This document shows, one piece after another, positions 1 to 10,189 of a stretch of 64,000 nucleotides of DNA. The notes beneath the pieces were generated by a model that made no database searches, was not told where the DNA came from, and saw nothing but the letters and a program-made list of their open reading frames with translations. The translations under genes were made by a program, and so were the position numbers. The DNA is from Shinella lacus (GTDB lineage: Bacteria > Pseudomonadota > Alphaproteobacteria > Rhizobiales > Rhizobiaceae). How positions within the stretch are numbered: the stretch's first letter is position 1; every line of letters starts with the position of its first letter. The stretch covers positions 247,512-311,511 of the forward strand of contig NZ_WHSB02000008.1 of the NCBI RefSeq assembly GCF_010994755.1, given 5' to 3'.

Positions 1-205
1 GGAATACTACGTCGCGACGCCAGAGGGCAGGCGGCTCTTCGACATGTCGCTTGGCCCGGTGGCGCTGAGTTTCGTCGGTGCCTCGGGCAAGGATGATTTG
101 AAGCGCATCCGGGCGCTGAAATCCGAACACGGCCGCGACTGGCCGATCCACTGGCTTGAAACGAGAGGAGTTCACGATGCCGCATCGCTCATTCACTTCG
201 AATAG
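1..205 (+). CDS. trbE: TrbE (VirB4-type) conjugation ATPase, 3' end only
   Basis: Frame enters the window at base 2 and stops at 203-205, giving the last 67 residues. The stretch LGPVALSFVGASGK followed by an Asp-Trp-Pro motif (DWPIHWLE) is typical of the C-terminus of VirB4/TrbE ATPases, which power assembly of the type IV mating channel at the inner membrane. The Walker motifs lie upstream, outside the window. The stop codon lies 29 bases inside the next gene, trbJ, as expected for tightly packed trb operons. Identity is supported as much by the following J-K-L-F-G-H-I order as by the fragment. Confidence 0.85.
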   Translation, partial: EYYVATPEGRRLFDMSLGPVALSFVGASGKDDLKRIRALKSEHGRDWPIHWLETRGVHDAASLIHFE

Positions 206-980
206 ATGGCTGGCAGGTTTAGCCGCAGCAGTAATGTCCATGACATCCCTCACCCCAGTCCACGCCGGCTCCGCGACCGGGGCGGCGACGGAATGGACAC
301 AGCTTGCCAACAATGCCCAGCTAATCGACCTCCTCAAAAGCTCCGGCCTGCAGGTCGATAACCAGATCACCCAGATCAGCCAGCTGGCAGAGCAGATCCA
401 GAACCAGCTGAAGATCTACGAGAACATGCTGCAGAACACGGCCCAGCTTCCCAATCACATCTGGGGGCAGGTCGAAGGCGATCTGAACAAGCTGCGCAGC
501 ATCGTCGACCAGGGACAGAGCATCGCCTTTTCCATGGGCAATGCCGACGACGTCCTGAAGCAGCGCTTCAAGAGCTATGGCGATCTCAAGACCAATCTGC
601 CTGACGCCGACAGCTTCTCCTCGACCTATCAGAAATGGTCGGACACCAACCGCGATACGATCGGCAGCACGTTGAAGGCGGCAAGCCTGACCGCCAATCA
701 GTTTGACAGCGAGGAGGAGACGATGAGCTCGCTGCGGTCGATGTCTGAATCGTCGGATGGCCAGATGAAGGCGTTGCAGGTTGGCCACGAGATCGCGGCA
801 CAACAGGTCGCGCAGATGCAAAAGCTTCGCGGCCTCGTCTCCCAGCAAATGACGATGATGGGCACCTGGCTGCAGACCGAACAGACCGACAAGGATTTGG
901 CGCAGGCGCGGCGGGAAAAGTTCTTCAATGCCGATGTCAAATCCGTGCCGAGCGGCCAGAAGATGGAGCCGCGCTGGTGA
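177..980 (+). CDS. trbJ: TrbJ, VirB5-like periplasmic conjugal transfer protein
   Basis: 267 residues with a signal peptide of about 30 residues ending VHA. The mature part is helical and Gln-rich, like TrbJ/VirB5 proteins, which are minor pilus or pilus-tip components of the mating channel. The ATG at 177 is chosen because GAGAGGAG lies just upstream; a TTG at 156 in the same frame is less likely. The gene overlaps the end of trbE and its stop overlaps the GTG of trbK. Oddity: the last residues (REKFF ... GQKMEPRW) resemble the tail of the neighbouring TrbK. Confidence 0.88.
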   Translation: MPHRSFTSNRWLAGLAAAVMSMTSLTPVHAGSATGAATEWTQLANNAQLIDLLKSSGLQVDNQITQISQLAEQIQNQLKIYENMLQNTAQLPNHIWGQVEGDLNKLRSIVDQGQSIAFSMGNADDVLKQRFKSYGDLKTNLPDADSFSSTYQKWSDTNRDTIGSTLKAASLTANQFDSEEETMSSLRSMSESSDGQMKALQVGHEIAAQQVAQMQKLRGLVSQQMTMMGTWLQTEQTDKDLAQARREKFFNADVKSVPSGQKMEPRW

Positions 981-1183
981 GCCGCTCTGTCATCATTGTC
1001 ATCGCAGTCCTGATTGTTGCTGCCACTGCGGCGGCAACGTCGTTCGTGTTGATCAATTCGAAGCCAGCGGGCGCACCGCAAATGAGTGAAGAACAGCGAC
1101 AGACGAGAGAGCGGTTCTTCGGATCCTCGAACAAGGAGCTCCCGCCGATCGAGAAAGGGCAGGAGATGCGGCCGCGATGGTGA
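977..1183 (+). CDS. trbK: TrbK, candidate entry-exclusion protein
   Basis: 68 residues: an N-terminal hydrophobic segment (about residues 3-27) and a short charged tail ending GQEMRPRW. Size and position between trbJ and trbL match TrbK of Ti-type plasmids. TrbK of IncP plasmids blocks uptake of a second copy of the same plasmid; that role is inferred here. The start is a GTG overlapping the trbJ stop (GTGA), so translation is probably coupled. No lipobox cysteine is seen, unlike IncP TrbK, so it would be anchored by its transmembrane helix. The tail resembles that of TrbJ. Confidence 0.75.
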   Translation: MSRSVIIVIAVLIVAATAAATSFVLINSKPAGAPQMSEEQRQTRERFFGSSNKELPPIEKGQEMRPRW

Positions 1184-2358
1184 AACACGATTTCGAGCGC
1201 GCCTTTCTCCTTGCCGGGATACTGTGCGTCATCCTTACGAGCCCGGCATTTGCGCAGCAAGGCCAAGTCCTGACTGAGCTGGAAAACCAGGTATCCACAG
1301 CGGCAAAGGGCTGGGAAACCACGATCATGGATGCGGCCCGATCCCTGTTCTGGATCCTGGCGGCGATCGAGGTCGGTATTGCCGCGGTGTGGCTGGCGAT
1401 CCAGGCAGCCTCGCTGGACAGCTGGTTTGCCGAGCTCGTGCGGCGGATCATGTTCATCGGCTTCTTCGCCTTCGTGCTGACGCAGGGGCCGACCTTTGCG
1501 CGCGCGGTCGTCGACAGCCTTTATCAGATCGGCGCTGGTGGAGGGTCCGCGTCACCGGCCGAAGTCTTCGATGCCGGCATCCGTGTCGCATCGCAGATGT
1601 CGCAGCAGGCCAAGTTCGGCGTGTTCGAGGACAATGCGCTGGCGATTGCCGCTGTCCTGGCAATGGGTGTGGTCGTCATCTGCTTTTCGCTGGTCGCCGC
1701 GATCTTCGTGGCTGTCATGGTCGAGATGTATGTCGGCCTGCTTGCCGGCATGATCATGCTCGGGCTTGGCGGCTCGTCCTTCACCAAGGACTTTGCCGTC
1801 CGCTATCTGATCTACGCCTTTGGCGTCGGCATGAAGCTGATGGCTCTGGTGATGATCGCCAAGATCGGTTCGGAGGTGCTACTCGGACTTGCGCAAGCGC
1901 CGACGGCCGACACCGACCAGTTCATCACCACCCTTGCCATCGCCGGGATCTCCGTCGTCGTCTTCATCATCGCCATGTATGTGCCGAACATTATTCAGGG
2001 TGTCGTGCAAGGCGCCTCGGTGTCCGGCGGCATGGAAGCGATCCGCCACGGCGGCCAGGCGGCATCGTTTGCAGCAGGTGGCGCCTTCCTCGCCGCAGGT
2101 GCCGCGGGCGCTGGTTTTGCCGCTGCTCAAGCCGCGCGCGCGGCCGGCTCGTCGGCGGCCGGCGCGGCCCTGCGCGGCATGGGCACCGGGATCGGATCGG
2201 CCGGAAAGGCTGCTGGCTCAGCCGCCAAGGAGAAGGCGATTGGCTCTCCCGGCGCCTATGCCGGTTCGATCATGGGCCTTGCCAACGCCAAGCTCGATGA
2301 AAGCCGGAGCGGCTCCAGCGGCCCGAAACCGCCTCCCGAACGCAACGACAAGGCATAA
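1177..2358 (+). CDS. trbL: TrbL, VirB6-like polytopic channel protein
   Basis: 393 residues. An N-terminal hydrophobic signal ending FAQQ is followed by several membrane segments between about residues 50 and 280, then a Gly/Ala-rich low-complexity tail (about 280-360) and a short charged end. This is the shape of TrbL/VirB6 family inner-membrane proteins, which form part of the DNA translocation path of type IV secretion systems. The ATG overlaps the trbK stop by seven bases. trbF follows after 18 bases, so it is in the same operon. Confidence 0.9.
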   Translation: MVKHDFERAFLLAGILCVILTSPAFAQQGQVLTELENQVSTAAKGWETTIMDAARSLFWILAAIEVGIAAVWLAIQAASLDSWFAELVRRIMFIGFFAFVLTQGPTFARAVVDSLYQIGAGGGSASPAEVFDAGIRVASQMSQQAKFGVFEDNALAIAAVLAMGVVVICFSLVAAIFVAVMVEMYVGLLAGMIMLGLGGSSFTKDFAVRYLIYAFGVGMKLMALVMIAKIGSEVLLGLAQAPTADTDQFITTLAIAGISVVVFIIAMYVPNIIQGVVQGASVSGGMEAIRHGGQAASFAAGGAFLAAGAAGAGFAAAQAARAAGSSAAGAALRGMGTGIGSAGKAAGSAAKEKAIGSPGAYAGSIMGLANAKLDESRSGSSGPKPPPERNDKA

Positions 2359-2376
2359 GCAGAAAGGCATTACCCC

Positions 2377-3039
2377 ATGGCAGCAGATCGCGGCCCGGAA
2401 AACCCGTACCTCGCCGCAAGGCAGGAATGGACGGAGCGTTACGGCTCCTACGTCCAGGCCGCCCGCGCCTGGAGGATCGTCGGCGTCATCGGTCTTTCTA
2501 TGGCGGTCATCGGCTTCACCTACGCGCTCTATCTCAGCAGCCAGGTCAAGCTCGTTCCCTACATCGTCGAAGTGGACAAGCTCGGCACGTCCGTGTCGGC
2601 CGGCTTCCCGCAGCAGATTGAATACGCCGATCCACGCGTAGTGCGCGCCACGCTGGGCAATTTCATCACCAACTTCCGATCGATCACGCCGGATGCGGTG
2701 GTGCAAAAGCAGTATATCGATCGCACCTACGCGCTGTTGCGTACGCCCGATCCGTCGACGCAGAAGATCAACGCCTGGTTTCGGGGCAATTCGCCGTTCG
2801 AAAAGGCGAAGACCGCGACGGTTGCGATCGAAGTCAACAACATCGTGGCGCTGTCCAACCAGACGTATCAGGTCGACTGGACCGAATATGAGCGGGACCG
2901 CAAGGGCAAGGAAACCGGCACGCGCCGGTTTCGCGGGATCGCAACGGTGGCACTGACCGCACCACAGGACGAGGCGATCATCCGTCTCAATCCGATCGGT
3001 CTTTACGTCCAGGATTTCGACTGGACCGCGCAGCTTTAA
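2377..3039 (+). CDS. trbF: TrbF, VirB8-like assembly protein
   Basis: 220 residues: a short cytoplasmic N-terminus, one membrane helix (about residues 33-53), then a periplasmic domain with the VirB8/TrbF pattern ([11 protein letters not shown] early, [12 protein letters not shown] at the end). VirB8 proteins nucleate the channel in the inner membrane and contact VirB9- and VirB10-like partners, here TrbG and TrbI. It is 18 bases downstream of trbL and 16 upstream of trbG, with the usual trb order. Confidence 0.92.
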   Translation: MAADRGPENPYLAARQEWTERYGSYVQAARAWRIVGVIGLSMAVIGFTYALYLSSQVKLVPYIVEVDKLGTSVSAGFPQQIEYADPRVVRATLGNFITNFRSITPDAVVQKQYIDRTYALLRTPDPSTQKINAWFRGNSPFEKAKTATVAIEVNNIVALSNQTYQVDWTEYERDRKGKETGTRRFRGIATVALTAPQDEAIIRLNPIGLYVQDFDWTAQL

Positions 3040-3055
3040 GGGCAGGGGTATCTCT

Positions 3056-3868
3056 ATGCACAAGACTGTATTGATCGCGGCCATTGGCTGCTTGGCTGGA
3101 CTCGTCCTTGCCAGCAGCACGTGGGCTCAAAGCATGACCTCGAATGAGGTGAAGGGGACCAACATTTCAAGGAAGTGGCGCGGCACGGCGGGGCTGGTGA
3201 CGAAGGGTCCGGATGGCAAAGTCATCTTCCTGTTTGGCGAAACCCAGCCCTCCGTTGTCTGCTCGCCGCTGCAAGTCTGCGATATAGAGCTTCAGGGCGG
3301 CGAGATCGTTCGCGATGTCCTGGTCGGTGACACGGTGCGCTGGAAGGTCGAGCCGGCGACATCGGGCGCAACAGGCGGGCAGGCCATCCACCTGATCGTT
3401 AAGCCGTCGGAAGCGGGACTGGTGACCTCGATGGTGGTCACGACGTCGCGCCGCACCTATCACATCCAGCTCAAGTCCCATCCGAGCCAGTATATGGCCC
3501 GGGTCGGCTTCGAATATCCGGAGGATGCATCGACGAAGCTCGCCGATATCAACGCGCGGCTGGAAACTGGCGGCATCCCGGGTGCAGCACCCGACAGGCT
3601 GAACTTTTCCTATTCCGTCAGCGGAAGTGCCGCTTGGCGGCCGAAGCGCGTCTATTCCGATGGCGAAAAGACCTACATCCAGTTCCCGAAGTCGATCTCC
3701 GGCCAGGACGCCCCGGTCCTGTTCGTCGTCTCCGGCGGCCAGAACCGCATCGTCAACTACCGCATGAAGAACGACATGATGATCGTCGACTACGCGGTCG
3801 ACAAGGCCGTCCTTGTCTCGGGCGTCGGCTGGCGCCAGCAGAAGATCACCATCAGGCGGGGAGGCTGA
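3056..3868 (+). CDS. trbG: TrbG, VirB9-like outer-membrane channel protein
   Basis: 270 residues with a signal peptide ending STWA. The periplasmic body carries the VirB9/TrbG pattern, including [10 protein letters not shown] and a C-terminal beta-rich part with [12 protein letters not shown]. VirB9-like proteins form the outer-membrane core complex with a VirB7-like lipoprotein and VirB10. Here the lipoprotein candidate is TrbH directly downstream, and TrbI is the VirB10 partner. Only two bases separate it from trbH. Confidence 0.92.
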   Translation: MHKTVLIAAIGCLAGLVLASSTWAQSMTSNEVKGTNISRKWRGTAGLVTKGPDGKVIFLFGETQPSVVCSPLQVCDIELQGGEIVRDVLVGDTVRWKVEPATSGATGGQAIHLIVKPSEAGLVTSMVVTTSRRTYHIQLKSHPSQYMARVGFEYPEDASTKLADINARLETGGIPGAAPDRLNFSYSVSGSAAWRPKRVYSDGEKTYIQFPKSISGQDAPVLFVVSGGQNRIVNYRMKNDMMIVDYAVDKAVLVSGVGWRQQKITIRRGG

Positions 3869-3870
3869 TC

Positions 3871-4308
3871 ATGCGCAGGCTCCTTCCCACACTCGCAGCA
3901 CTCTCCCTTCTGACCGCTTGCCAATCCACCGACGACACACTCGCCACCAGTTCGACTCCGGTCGCGGTCACCGGTGCGACCGCGGGTGCGATCGCCGGCG
4001 ACATGACGAGCCGGCTCGCCGAGCAGATCGGGCCGGCCGGAACCACCGTGGTCAAAATCGACAAGGACAGTTCCGACTATGCCGCGGCCCTCGATGCGGC
4101 GCTCAAGGGCTGGGGCTACACCGTGATTTCCGATGGCAAGGTCGGCAAGGACCAGAAGCCTGTCGAGATCGCCTGGTCGATCGACAGCTTCGACGGCCAG
4201 GTCCTGGCACGATTGAGCACACCATCGGTCGCGCTCGGACGCGCCTATAGCGCGACTGCTGCCGGCGCGACGCCGGCAAGCCCGCTCTCTGTGATGAAGC
4301 TCAACTGA
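3871..4308 (+). CDS. trbH: TrbH, conjugal transfer lipoprotein
   Basis: 145 residues. A short signal with lipobox LLTAC puts the lipidated cysteine at residue 17, so the mature protein should be anchored to a membrane and face the periplasm. Position between trbG and trbI and this size match TrbH of Ti-type plasmids, probably the counterpart of VirB7 in the core complex. The ATG at 3871 follows GGGGAGG closely. A longer reading frame upstream overlaps trbG in another frame and is not used. Confidence 0.88.
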   Translation: MRRLLPTLAALSLLTACQSTDDTLATSSTPVAVTGATAGAIAGDMTSRLAEQIGPAGTTVVKIDKDSSDYAAALDAALKGWGYTVISDGKVGKDQKPVEIAWSIDSFDGQVLARLSTPSVALGRAYSATAAGATPASPLSVMKLN

Positions 4309-4323
4309 AAAAGGCGAACAGGC

Positions 4324-5619
4324 ATGGTTCAGTCCCTCCAACTCGGCACCACCACCGGCGACGATCAACAGGGCATGCGGCGCCTCAATCGCCTTCCGAT
4401 CGCCATTGCCATCATCGTCATCGTGCTGTTCCTCGGCGTCGTGGTTGTCGGCCTCTCCTGGCGAGGGCTGAGCTTCAGTCGCGGCATCGACCTCGACAAC
4501 GGTTCAAGCACGCCGGCGACAAGTTTCGGCGATCAGCTGAAGCGCGGCGTTTCCGACGGGATCATCGGTGAGCCGGAGCGGCAGGAGATTTTCCAGCCGA
4601 CGCCAATCGTTCGCCAGGAAGAGGAACGGCACGAGCCGGTGATGGAGCGGCAGGTGGAAGAGCGCCGCGATCGGCGGGCACAGCTGGAATCGGAAGAGGA
4701 ATGGCGGGCGCGTTTGAAACGCGAACAGGACGAGCAGTTCCTGCGTGAGGCCCAGCGCCAGCGGATGGCCCGGCTTCAGGCACGCGCCACGGCGTTGGAT
4801 TCTCCGCTAAAGGTTGATGTCTCCGACGTCGCCAGCAGCGCATCCGACAGATCAACGGACCATCAGACGGCAAACGCGAACGCCAGCAGCGCATCCGACC
4901 TTTACGCCGCCGCCATGAAATCCGGTTTGATGGGCCAGAATGTCGATCCGAACCGGCAGGGGACAAAGGAGGATTTTTTCAATCAGGACATCAAAGATCT
5001 CGGCTATCTGCCGAACCAAGTCGTACCGCAGCTGTCGCCTTACGAGCTGAAACGTGGTTCGGTCATCCCGGCGGCCCTGATCACTGGCCTCAATTCCGAT
5101 CTTCCCGGCAGGATCACCGCCCAGATCACCCAGAATGTCTATGACAGCGCGACAGGATACCGCCTGCTGATCCCGCAAGGTGCAAAACTGTTCGGACGTT
5201 ACGATTCCAAAGTCTCGTTCGGGCAGGAGAGGGTGCTTGTCATCTGGACCGACTTGATCTTCCCCAATGGCGCCACGCTGCAGATCGGCGGAATGGCCGG
5301 CACGGATGCTGAAGGCTATGGCGGGTTCAAGGACAAGGTCGATCGACACTTGTGGCGTACATTTGGATCAGCTGCACTGGTCGCCCTGATCGGCACGGGC
5401 ATCGACATGTCGATCCCGGAGAGCTCGACACTTGCAACGCAGGACACGGCGTCTGACGCGGCGCGGCGCAACTTCGCGGACTCGTTTGGGCGGGCGGCGG
5501 AGCAAACGATTTCGAAGAATCTGAACGTCCAGCCGACGATCCGCATCCGTCCCGGCTACAAGTTCAACGTGCTGGTCGATCAGGACATTATCTTTCCTTC
5601 GCCGTATAAATCGAACTAG
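4324..5619 (+). CDS. trbI: TrbI, VirB10-like envelope-spanning protein
   Basis: 431 residues: a short cytoplasmic part, one membrane helix (about residues 23-46), a charged Glu/Arg/Gln-rich stretch likely to be coiled coil (about 85-160), and a C-terminal VirB10/TrbI domain with LIPQGAKLFGRYDS and RPGYKFNVLVDQDI. VirB10 proteins span both membranes and pass the energy signal from the ATPases to the outer-membrane pore. It is the last gene of the trb operon; a 316-base gap separates it from traR. Confidence 0.94.
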   Translation: MVQSLQLGTTTGDDQQGMRRLNRLPIAIAIIVIVLFLGVVVVGLSWRGLSFSRGIDLDNGSSTPATSFGDQLKRGVSDGIIGEPERQEIFQPTPIVRQEEERHEPVMERQVEERRDRRAQLESEEEWRARLKREQDEQFLREAQRQRMARLQARATALDSPLKVDVSDVASSASDRSTDHQTANANASSASDLYAAAMKSGLMGQNVDPNRQGTKEDFFNQDIKDLGYLPNQVVPQLSPYELKRGSVIPAALITGLNSDLPGRITAQITQNVYDSATGYRLLIPQGAKLFGRYDSKVSFGQERVLVIWTDLIFPNGATLQIGGMAGTDAEGYGGFKDKVDRHLWRTFGSAALVALIGTGIDMSIPESSTLATQDTASDAARRNFADSFGRAAEQTISKNLNVQPTIRIRPGYKFNVLVDQDIIFPSPYKSN

Positions 5620-6961
<1,342 letters not shown>

Positions 6962-7093
6962 GAAATCTTCCCCGTGATCATCCAATTTCGGAGAGTCTAA
7001 ACGATTTAGGCGGAGAGAACACCCCGCGTGGGCGTAACGACTCAGGACAAATGCGTTTTACGATCACTGTATTATCACGTCCATCCACGAATC

Positions 7094-7122
7094 GGAACTA
7101 TAGTTCCTAGAACCATTGTTCC
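7094..7122. promoter_or_regulatory. Likely operator pair for the XRE regulator
   Basis: A perfect 14-base palindrome GGAACTATAGTTCC (7094-7107) is followed by a second, imperfect dyad GAACCATTGTTCC (7110-7122). Both share GAAC/GTTCC half-sites, spaced about one and a half helical turns apart, and end 21 bases before the XRE gene. Paired operators of this kind are usual for small autoregulating Cro/C-protein-like repressors. Assignment is inferred from position and symmetry. Confidence 0.6.
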
Positions 7123-7143
7123 TGTTGAGGTTTCGCTGATGGC

Positions 7144-7356
7144 ATGGATCTCAAAGAGGTCATGGCCATTAATCTGCGTCGGATCCGCCATGAGAAAAAT
7201 TTGACGCAAGAAGAATTAGCCGAGCTGTCGGGCGTAAGTGCTCGTTATATTGGCGACGTGGAGAGAAGCAAGAAATCCGCCACAGTCACGGTACTAGGCC
7301 AGATAGCTGAAGCACTTGGTGTGGAGCCAGGCGCGCTCTTAGCTGGAGCGCGATAA
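7144..7356 (+). CDS. Small XRE-family transcriptional regulator
   Basis: 70 residues forming a single Cro/C1-type helix-turn-helix: RRIRHEKNLTQEELAELSG then SARYIGDVERSKKSATV. Such minimal HTH proteins act as autorepressors or as controller proteins. Start ATG 7144; the ribosome site is weak (GAGG 14 bases upstream), and an out-of-frame ATG lies five bases earlier. It sits alone at the edge of the catabolic block and may control itself through the dyads at 7094-7122 and perhaps the ectoine-like genes after it. Confidence 0.85.
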   Translation: MDLKEVMAINLRRIRHEKNLTQEELAELSGVSARYIGDVERSKKSATVTVLGQIAEALGVEPGALLAGAR

Positions 7357-7621
7357 GCGGAAAGGGTGACAAAGGCTCCGTTTAAATCACCACTCAACAA
7401 ACTTTTTTGTAGCACGTCCTGCAACATGGCCACTAAAATGAGCGCTTTCTGTACCTCACGGTACTGGATTGGCATTGCCTGCGGGCTCTGTTTGGCAGGG
7501 GGATTACCGGCTATCTCCCATTGAGATGGCTCGTTTCTATAATCGGCATTTGACCCCGCCTCCTCAGCAGGTGATCGTACATTTCAATTCGGTGCGATCA
7601 CTGAAGAAGAAAAGGTCAACA

Positions 7622-8803
7622 ATGGGAACGAGCACGCTCAATTTCAGTCTGGAAGAATACGCTGAACGGCTTCCGAAAACACGCGCCGGGATGCAGGCCA
7701 AAGGTATTGATACGCTTGTAATTAGTGACCCGGCCAACATGGCGTGGCTCACGGGTTATGATGGCTGGTCGTTCTACGTCCATCAGGCAGTCGTGGTTCC
7801 GCCGGAAGGTCAACCCATTTGGTTCGGCCGGGGTATCGATGAGCCGGGAGCGCATCGGACAGCATATATTGGCGCCGAAAACATCGTCGGTTACCCTGAC
7901 CACTATGTACACTCCCCGGACCGTCATCCCATGGAGTTGCTCGCCAAACTACTGGTGGACCGCCGCCTCGACAACGGTTTCATTGGCGTAGAAAAGGACG
8001 CATACTGGTTTTCAGCAGCTGCGTATGAATGTCTCGCAGCCGGCCTTCCAAATGCCAAATTCGTTGACGCAACGGTGCTGGTGAACTGGCAACGCGTAAT
8101 CAAAAGTCCGGCGGAAATCGCCTATATGCGCAATGCTGGCCGCATCATTGAGTTGATGCACAAGCGCATCTACGAAAAAATTGAACCGGGTATGCGCAAG
8201 TGCGATCTGACCGCTGAGATTTACGATGCGGCAATTCGTGGAACGCCGGAATTCGGCGGTGATTACCCTGCGCTCGTGCCCCTCCTACCCTCCGGTGCTG
8301 ATGCGGCTGCCTGCCATCTCACTTGGGATGACAAGCCAATGCGCAACAACGAGGGTACATTCTTCGAAATTGCAGGTGTTTATCGCCGTTATCACGTTCC
8401 AATGTCGCGAACCGTATACCTTGGTAAGCCAGACCAGATATTTCTGGACGCGGAGAAAATCACTCTCGAAGGCATGGATGCGGGTCTGGCGATCGCAAAG
8501 CCGGGTAACACCTGTGAAGATATCGCAATCGCGTTTTGCGACGTGCTCGAGCGATATGGCATCAAAAAGGAAAATCGCGTGGGCTACTCGGTTGGTTTGG
8601 CCTATCCGCCGGATTGGGGTGAACATACCATCAGCTTGCGGCGTGGTGAGAAAACCGAACTGAAACCCGGAATGACATTCCACTTTATGACCGGCCTGTG
8701 GATGGAAGACTGGGGTTTCGAAATGACTGAGACCATCCTGATTACGGAAAACGGGATGGAATGCCTGGCAAATGTTCCACGCAAACTGATGGTCAAGAAT
8801 TGA
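7622..8803 (+). CDS. doeA: M24-family hydrolase, ectoine hydrolase (DoeA/EutD)-like
   Basis: 393 residues with creatinase/prolidase (pita-bread) fold: N-terminal domain with DPANMAWLTGYDGWSFYVHQ and C-terminal catalytic half with PSGADAA, ITE-like MTETILITENG. The pattern YDGWSFYVHQ ... WFGRG ... GYPDHYVHS fits ectoine hydrolases, which open ectoine to N-acetyl-diaminobutyrate. AAAAGG precedes the ATG at 7622. The following gene is an M20 N-acyl deacetylase, then a truncated EhuB-like binding protein, which supports ectoine or a related N-acyl amino acid as substrate. Another M24 amidinohydrolase-type substrate cannot be excluded. Confidence 0.75.
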   Translation: MGTSTLNFSLEEYAERLPKTRAGMQAKGIDTLVISDPANMAWLTGYDGWSFYVHQAVVVPPEGQPIWFGRGIDEPGAHRTAYIGAENIVGYPDHYVHSPDRHPMELLAKLLVDRRLDNGFIGVEKDAYWFSAAAYECLAAGLPNAKFVDATVLVNWQRVIKSPAEIAYMRNAGRIIELMHKRIYEKIEPGMRKCDLTAEIYDAAIRGTPEFGGDYPALVPLLPSGADAAACHLTWDDKPMRNNEGTFFEIAGVYRRYHVPMSRTVYLGKPDQIFLDAEKITLEGMDAGLAIAKPGNTCEDIAIAFCDVLERYGIKKENRVGYSVGLAYPPDWGEHTISLRRGEKTELKPGMTFHFMTGLWMEDWGFEMTETILITENGMECLANVPRKLMVKN

Positions 8804-8809
8804 GGCTTG

Positions 8810-8827
8810 GGGCGCCTCGCGGCGCCC
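8810..8827. terminator. GC-rich hairpin after the DoeA-like gene
   Basis: Stem GGGCGCC/GGCGCCC with a TCGC loop, six bases after the stop codon and without a T-tract. It may reduce read-through or protect the mRNA end rather than stop transcription fully. Confidence 0.4.
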
Positions 8828-8921
8828 TAGTTATGCCCGTTCATCTTATGCTCGGCCATACGTGGGGATTGGAGCGACTGTCTACATCTCGCCGCGGCAG
8901 AGACGCCTTTTGGAGGATAAC

Positions 8922-10085
8922 ATGTCTGCAAATACCTTTGAGGAAGCCAGAGCGATACTGGATAAGCTCATCGCATTTCCAACCATTTCATCCGATTCAA
9001 ATGTCGCACTGGTTGACTATGTGGTCGATTATTTGGAGCAAATCGGTGCTCGCGTCTTCCTTCAGCCAAGCGAATGCGGTGAAAAGGCGAATTTGTTCGC
9101 GACGATTGGTCCGGAAGGTGATGGCGGAATTGTCCTGTCTGGCCATACAGATGTTGTTCCCGTTGAAGGTCAGGACTGGGTCAGCGACCCCTTCAAAATG
9201 TTTGAAAAAGATGGGCGACTTTACGGGCGCGGAACCTGCGACATGAAGGGGTTTCTGGCGTGTTCCATGGCTATGGCGCGTGAGGTGTCGACCCAAAGCC
9301 TAGTCCGTCCTCTGCATCTTGCATTCACATATGATGAGGAAGTCGGATGCTTTGGTGCGAAGGCGCTGATGGAAGAGCTCGCGCGACGTAACATCAAGCC
9401 ATCGGTAGCGATTATCGGTGAACCTACGCAGATGCGTGTCATCGAGGGTCACAAAGGATGCTATGAATATACGACGAATTTCATAGGTCTTGAAGGCCAC
9501 GGTTCTCAACCGGATCTCGGTGTCAACGCTATCCAATATGCGTCAAAGTTCATAAATCACCTAGTGGAACTCGGCGAAAAGCTGAAAGCCCGGGCGCCCC
9601 AGGACGGCCGGTTCGATCCTCCGTGGTCTACTATCCAGGTCGGAAAAATTTCAGGTGGAGCCGGCAGGAATATTATCGCTGGCACATGCTCAGTCGAATG
9701 GGAAATGCGCCCGGTACAGCCGTCTGATGCAACTCTGGTAAAGAAGAGCCTCGACGCCTTCTTTGACCGTGAGCTGTTGCCGCAAATGAAGGCAGTTTCA
9801 GCCTTCGCGTCCGCCGAAACGGTGGTTGTAGGTGAGATTGAAGGCCTTCAGGTCGTCGCCCAGTCCGAAGCTCGGGAAATAGTTTACAAGGTTACGGGTG
9901 CAAACGGCGCCGATGTCGTTGCCTTCGGCACTGAAGCCGGGCTTTTCCAGGAGGCGGGAATGTCAGCAGTCATCTGTGGACCCGGCTCTATCGAACAGGC
10001 TCACAAACCGAATGAATTCATTGAGATTGATCAGCTGAGAAACTGCGTGGAAATGCTTTCGCAGCTTCGAGCACGGCTCATCTGA
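8922..10085 (+). CDS. M20-family N-acyl-amino-acid deacetylase, ArgE-like
   Basis: 387 residues of the acetylornithine deacetylase/ArgE type: metal-binding LSGHTDVVPVEGQ, GRGTCDMKG, DEEVGCFGA and the lid domain around EGHGSQPD. These enzymes cleave N-acetyl or other N-acyl groups from amino acids using two zinc ions. TTGGAGGA precedes the ATG at 8922. Next to an ectoine-hydrolase-like gene it could deacetylate N-acetyl-diaminobutyrate, replacing the usual DoeB; that is inference. Acetylornithine itself is an alternative, although biosynthetic argE on such an island is less likely. Confidence 0.82.
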   Translation: MSANTFEEARAILDKLIAFPTISSDSNVALVDYVVDYLEQIGARVFLQPSECGEKANLFATIGPEGDGGIVLSGHTDVVPVEGQDWVSDPFKMFEKDGRLYGRGTCDMKGFLACSMAMAREVSTQSLVRPLHLAFTYDEEVGCFGAKALMEELARRNIKPSVAIIGEPTQMRVIEGHKGCYEYTTNFIGLEGHGSQPDLGVNAIQYASKFINHLVELGEKLKARAPQDGRFDPPWSTIQVGKISGGAGRNIIAGTCSVEWEMRPVQPSDATLVKKSLDAFFDRELLPQMKAVSAFASAETVVVGEIEGLQVVAQSEAREIVYKVTGANGADVVAFGTEAGLFQEAGMSAVICGPGSIEQAHKPNEFIEIDQLRNCVEMLSQLRARLI

Positions 10086-10093
10086 TCTGGGTT

Positions 10094-10122
10094 GCGGCGG
10101 TGGAGGAGGAAGCCACCGCCGC
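10094..10122. terminator. Hairpin between the deacetylase gene and the binding-protein remnant
   Basis: Ten-base perfect stem GCGGCGGTGG/CCACCGCCGC with a nine-base loop and no T-tract. In complete transport operons a hairpin here often sets the ratio of binding protein to upstream enzymes; here the downstream gene is broken. Confidence 0.4.
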
Positions 10123-10189
10123 TATCACGGATTCGAAAGTTCTTCGCGGCTCGCTGCCGGAAGCGCCAAACCAAAAAAGGGAACATAAA

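Noticed and set aside
321..848. Long minus-strand frame opposite trbJ
   Set aside because: Antisense of a well-supported trb gene; high G+C leaves shadow frames open throughout the window.
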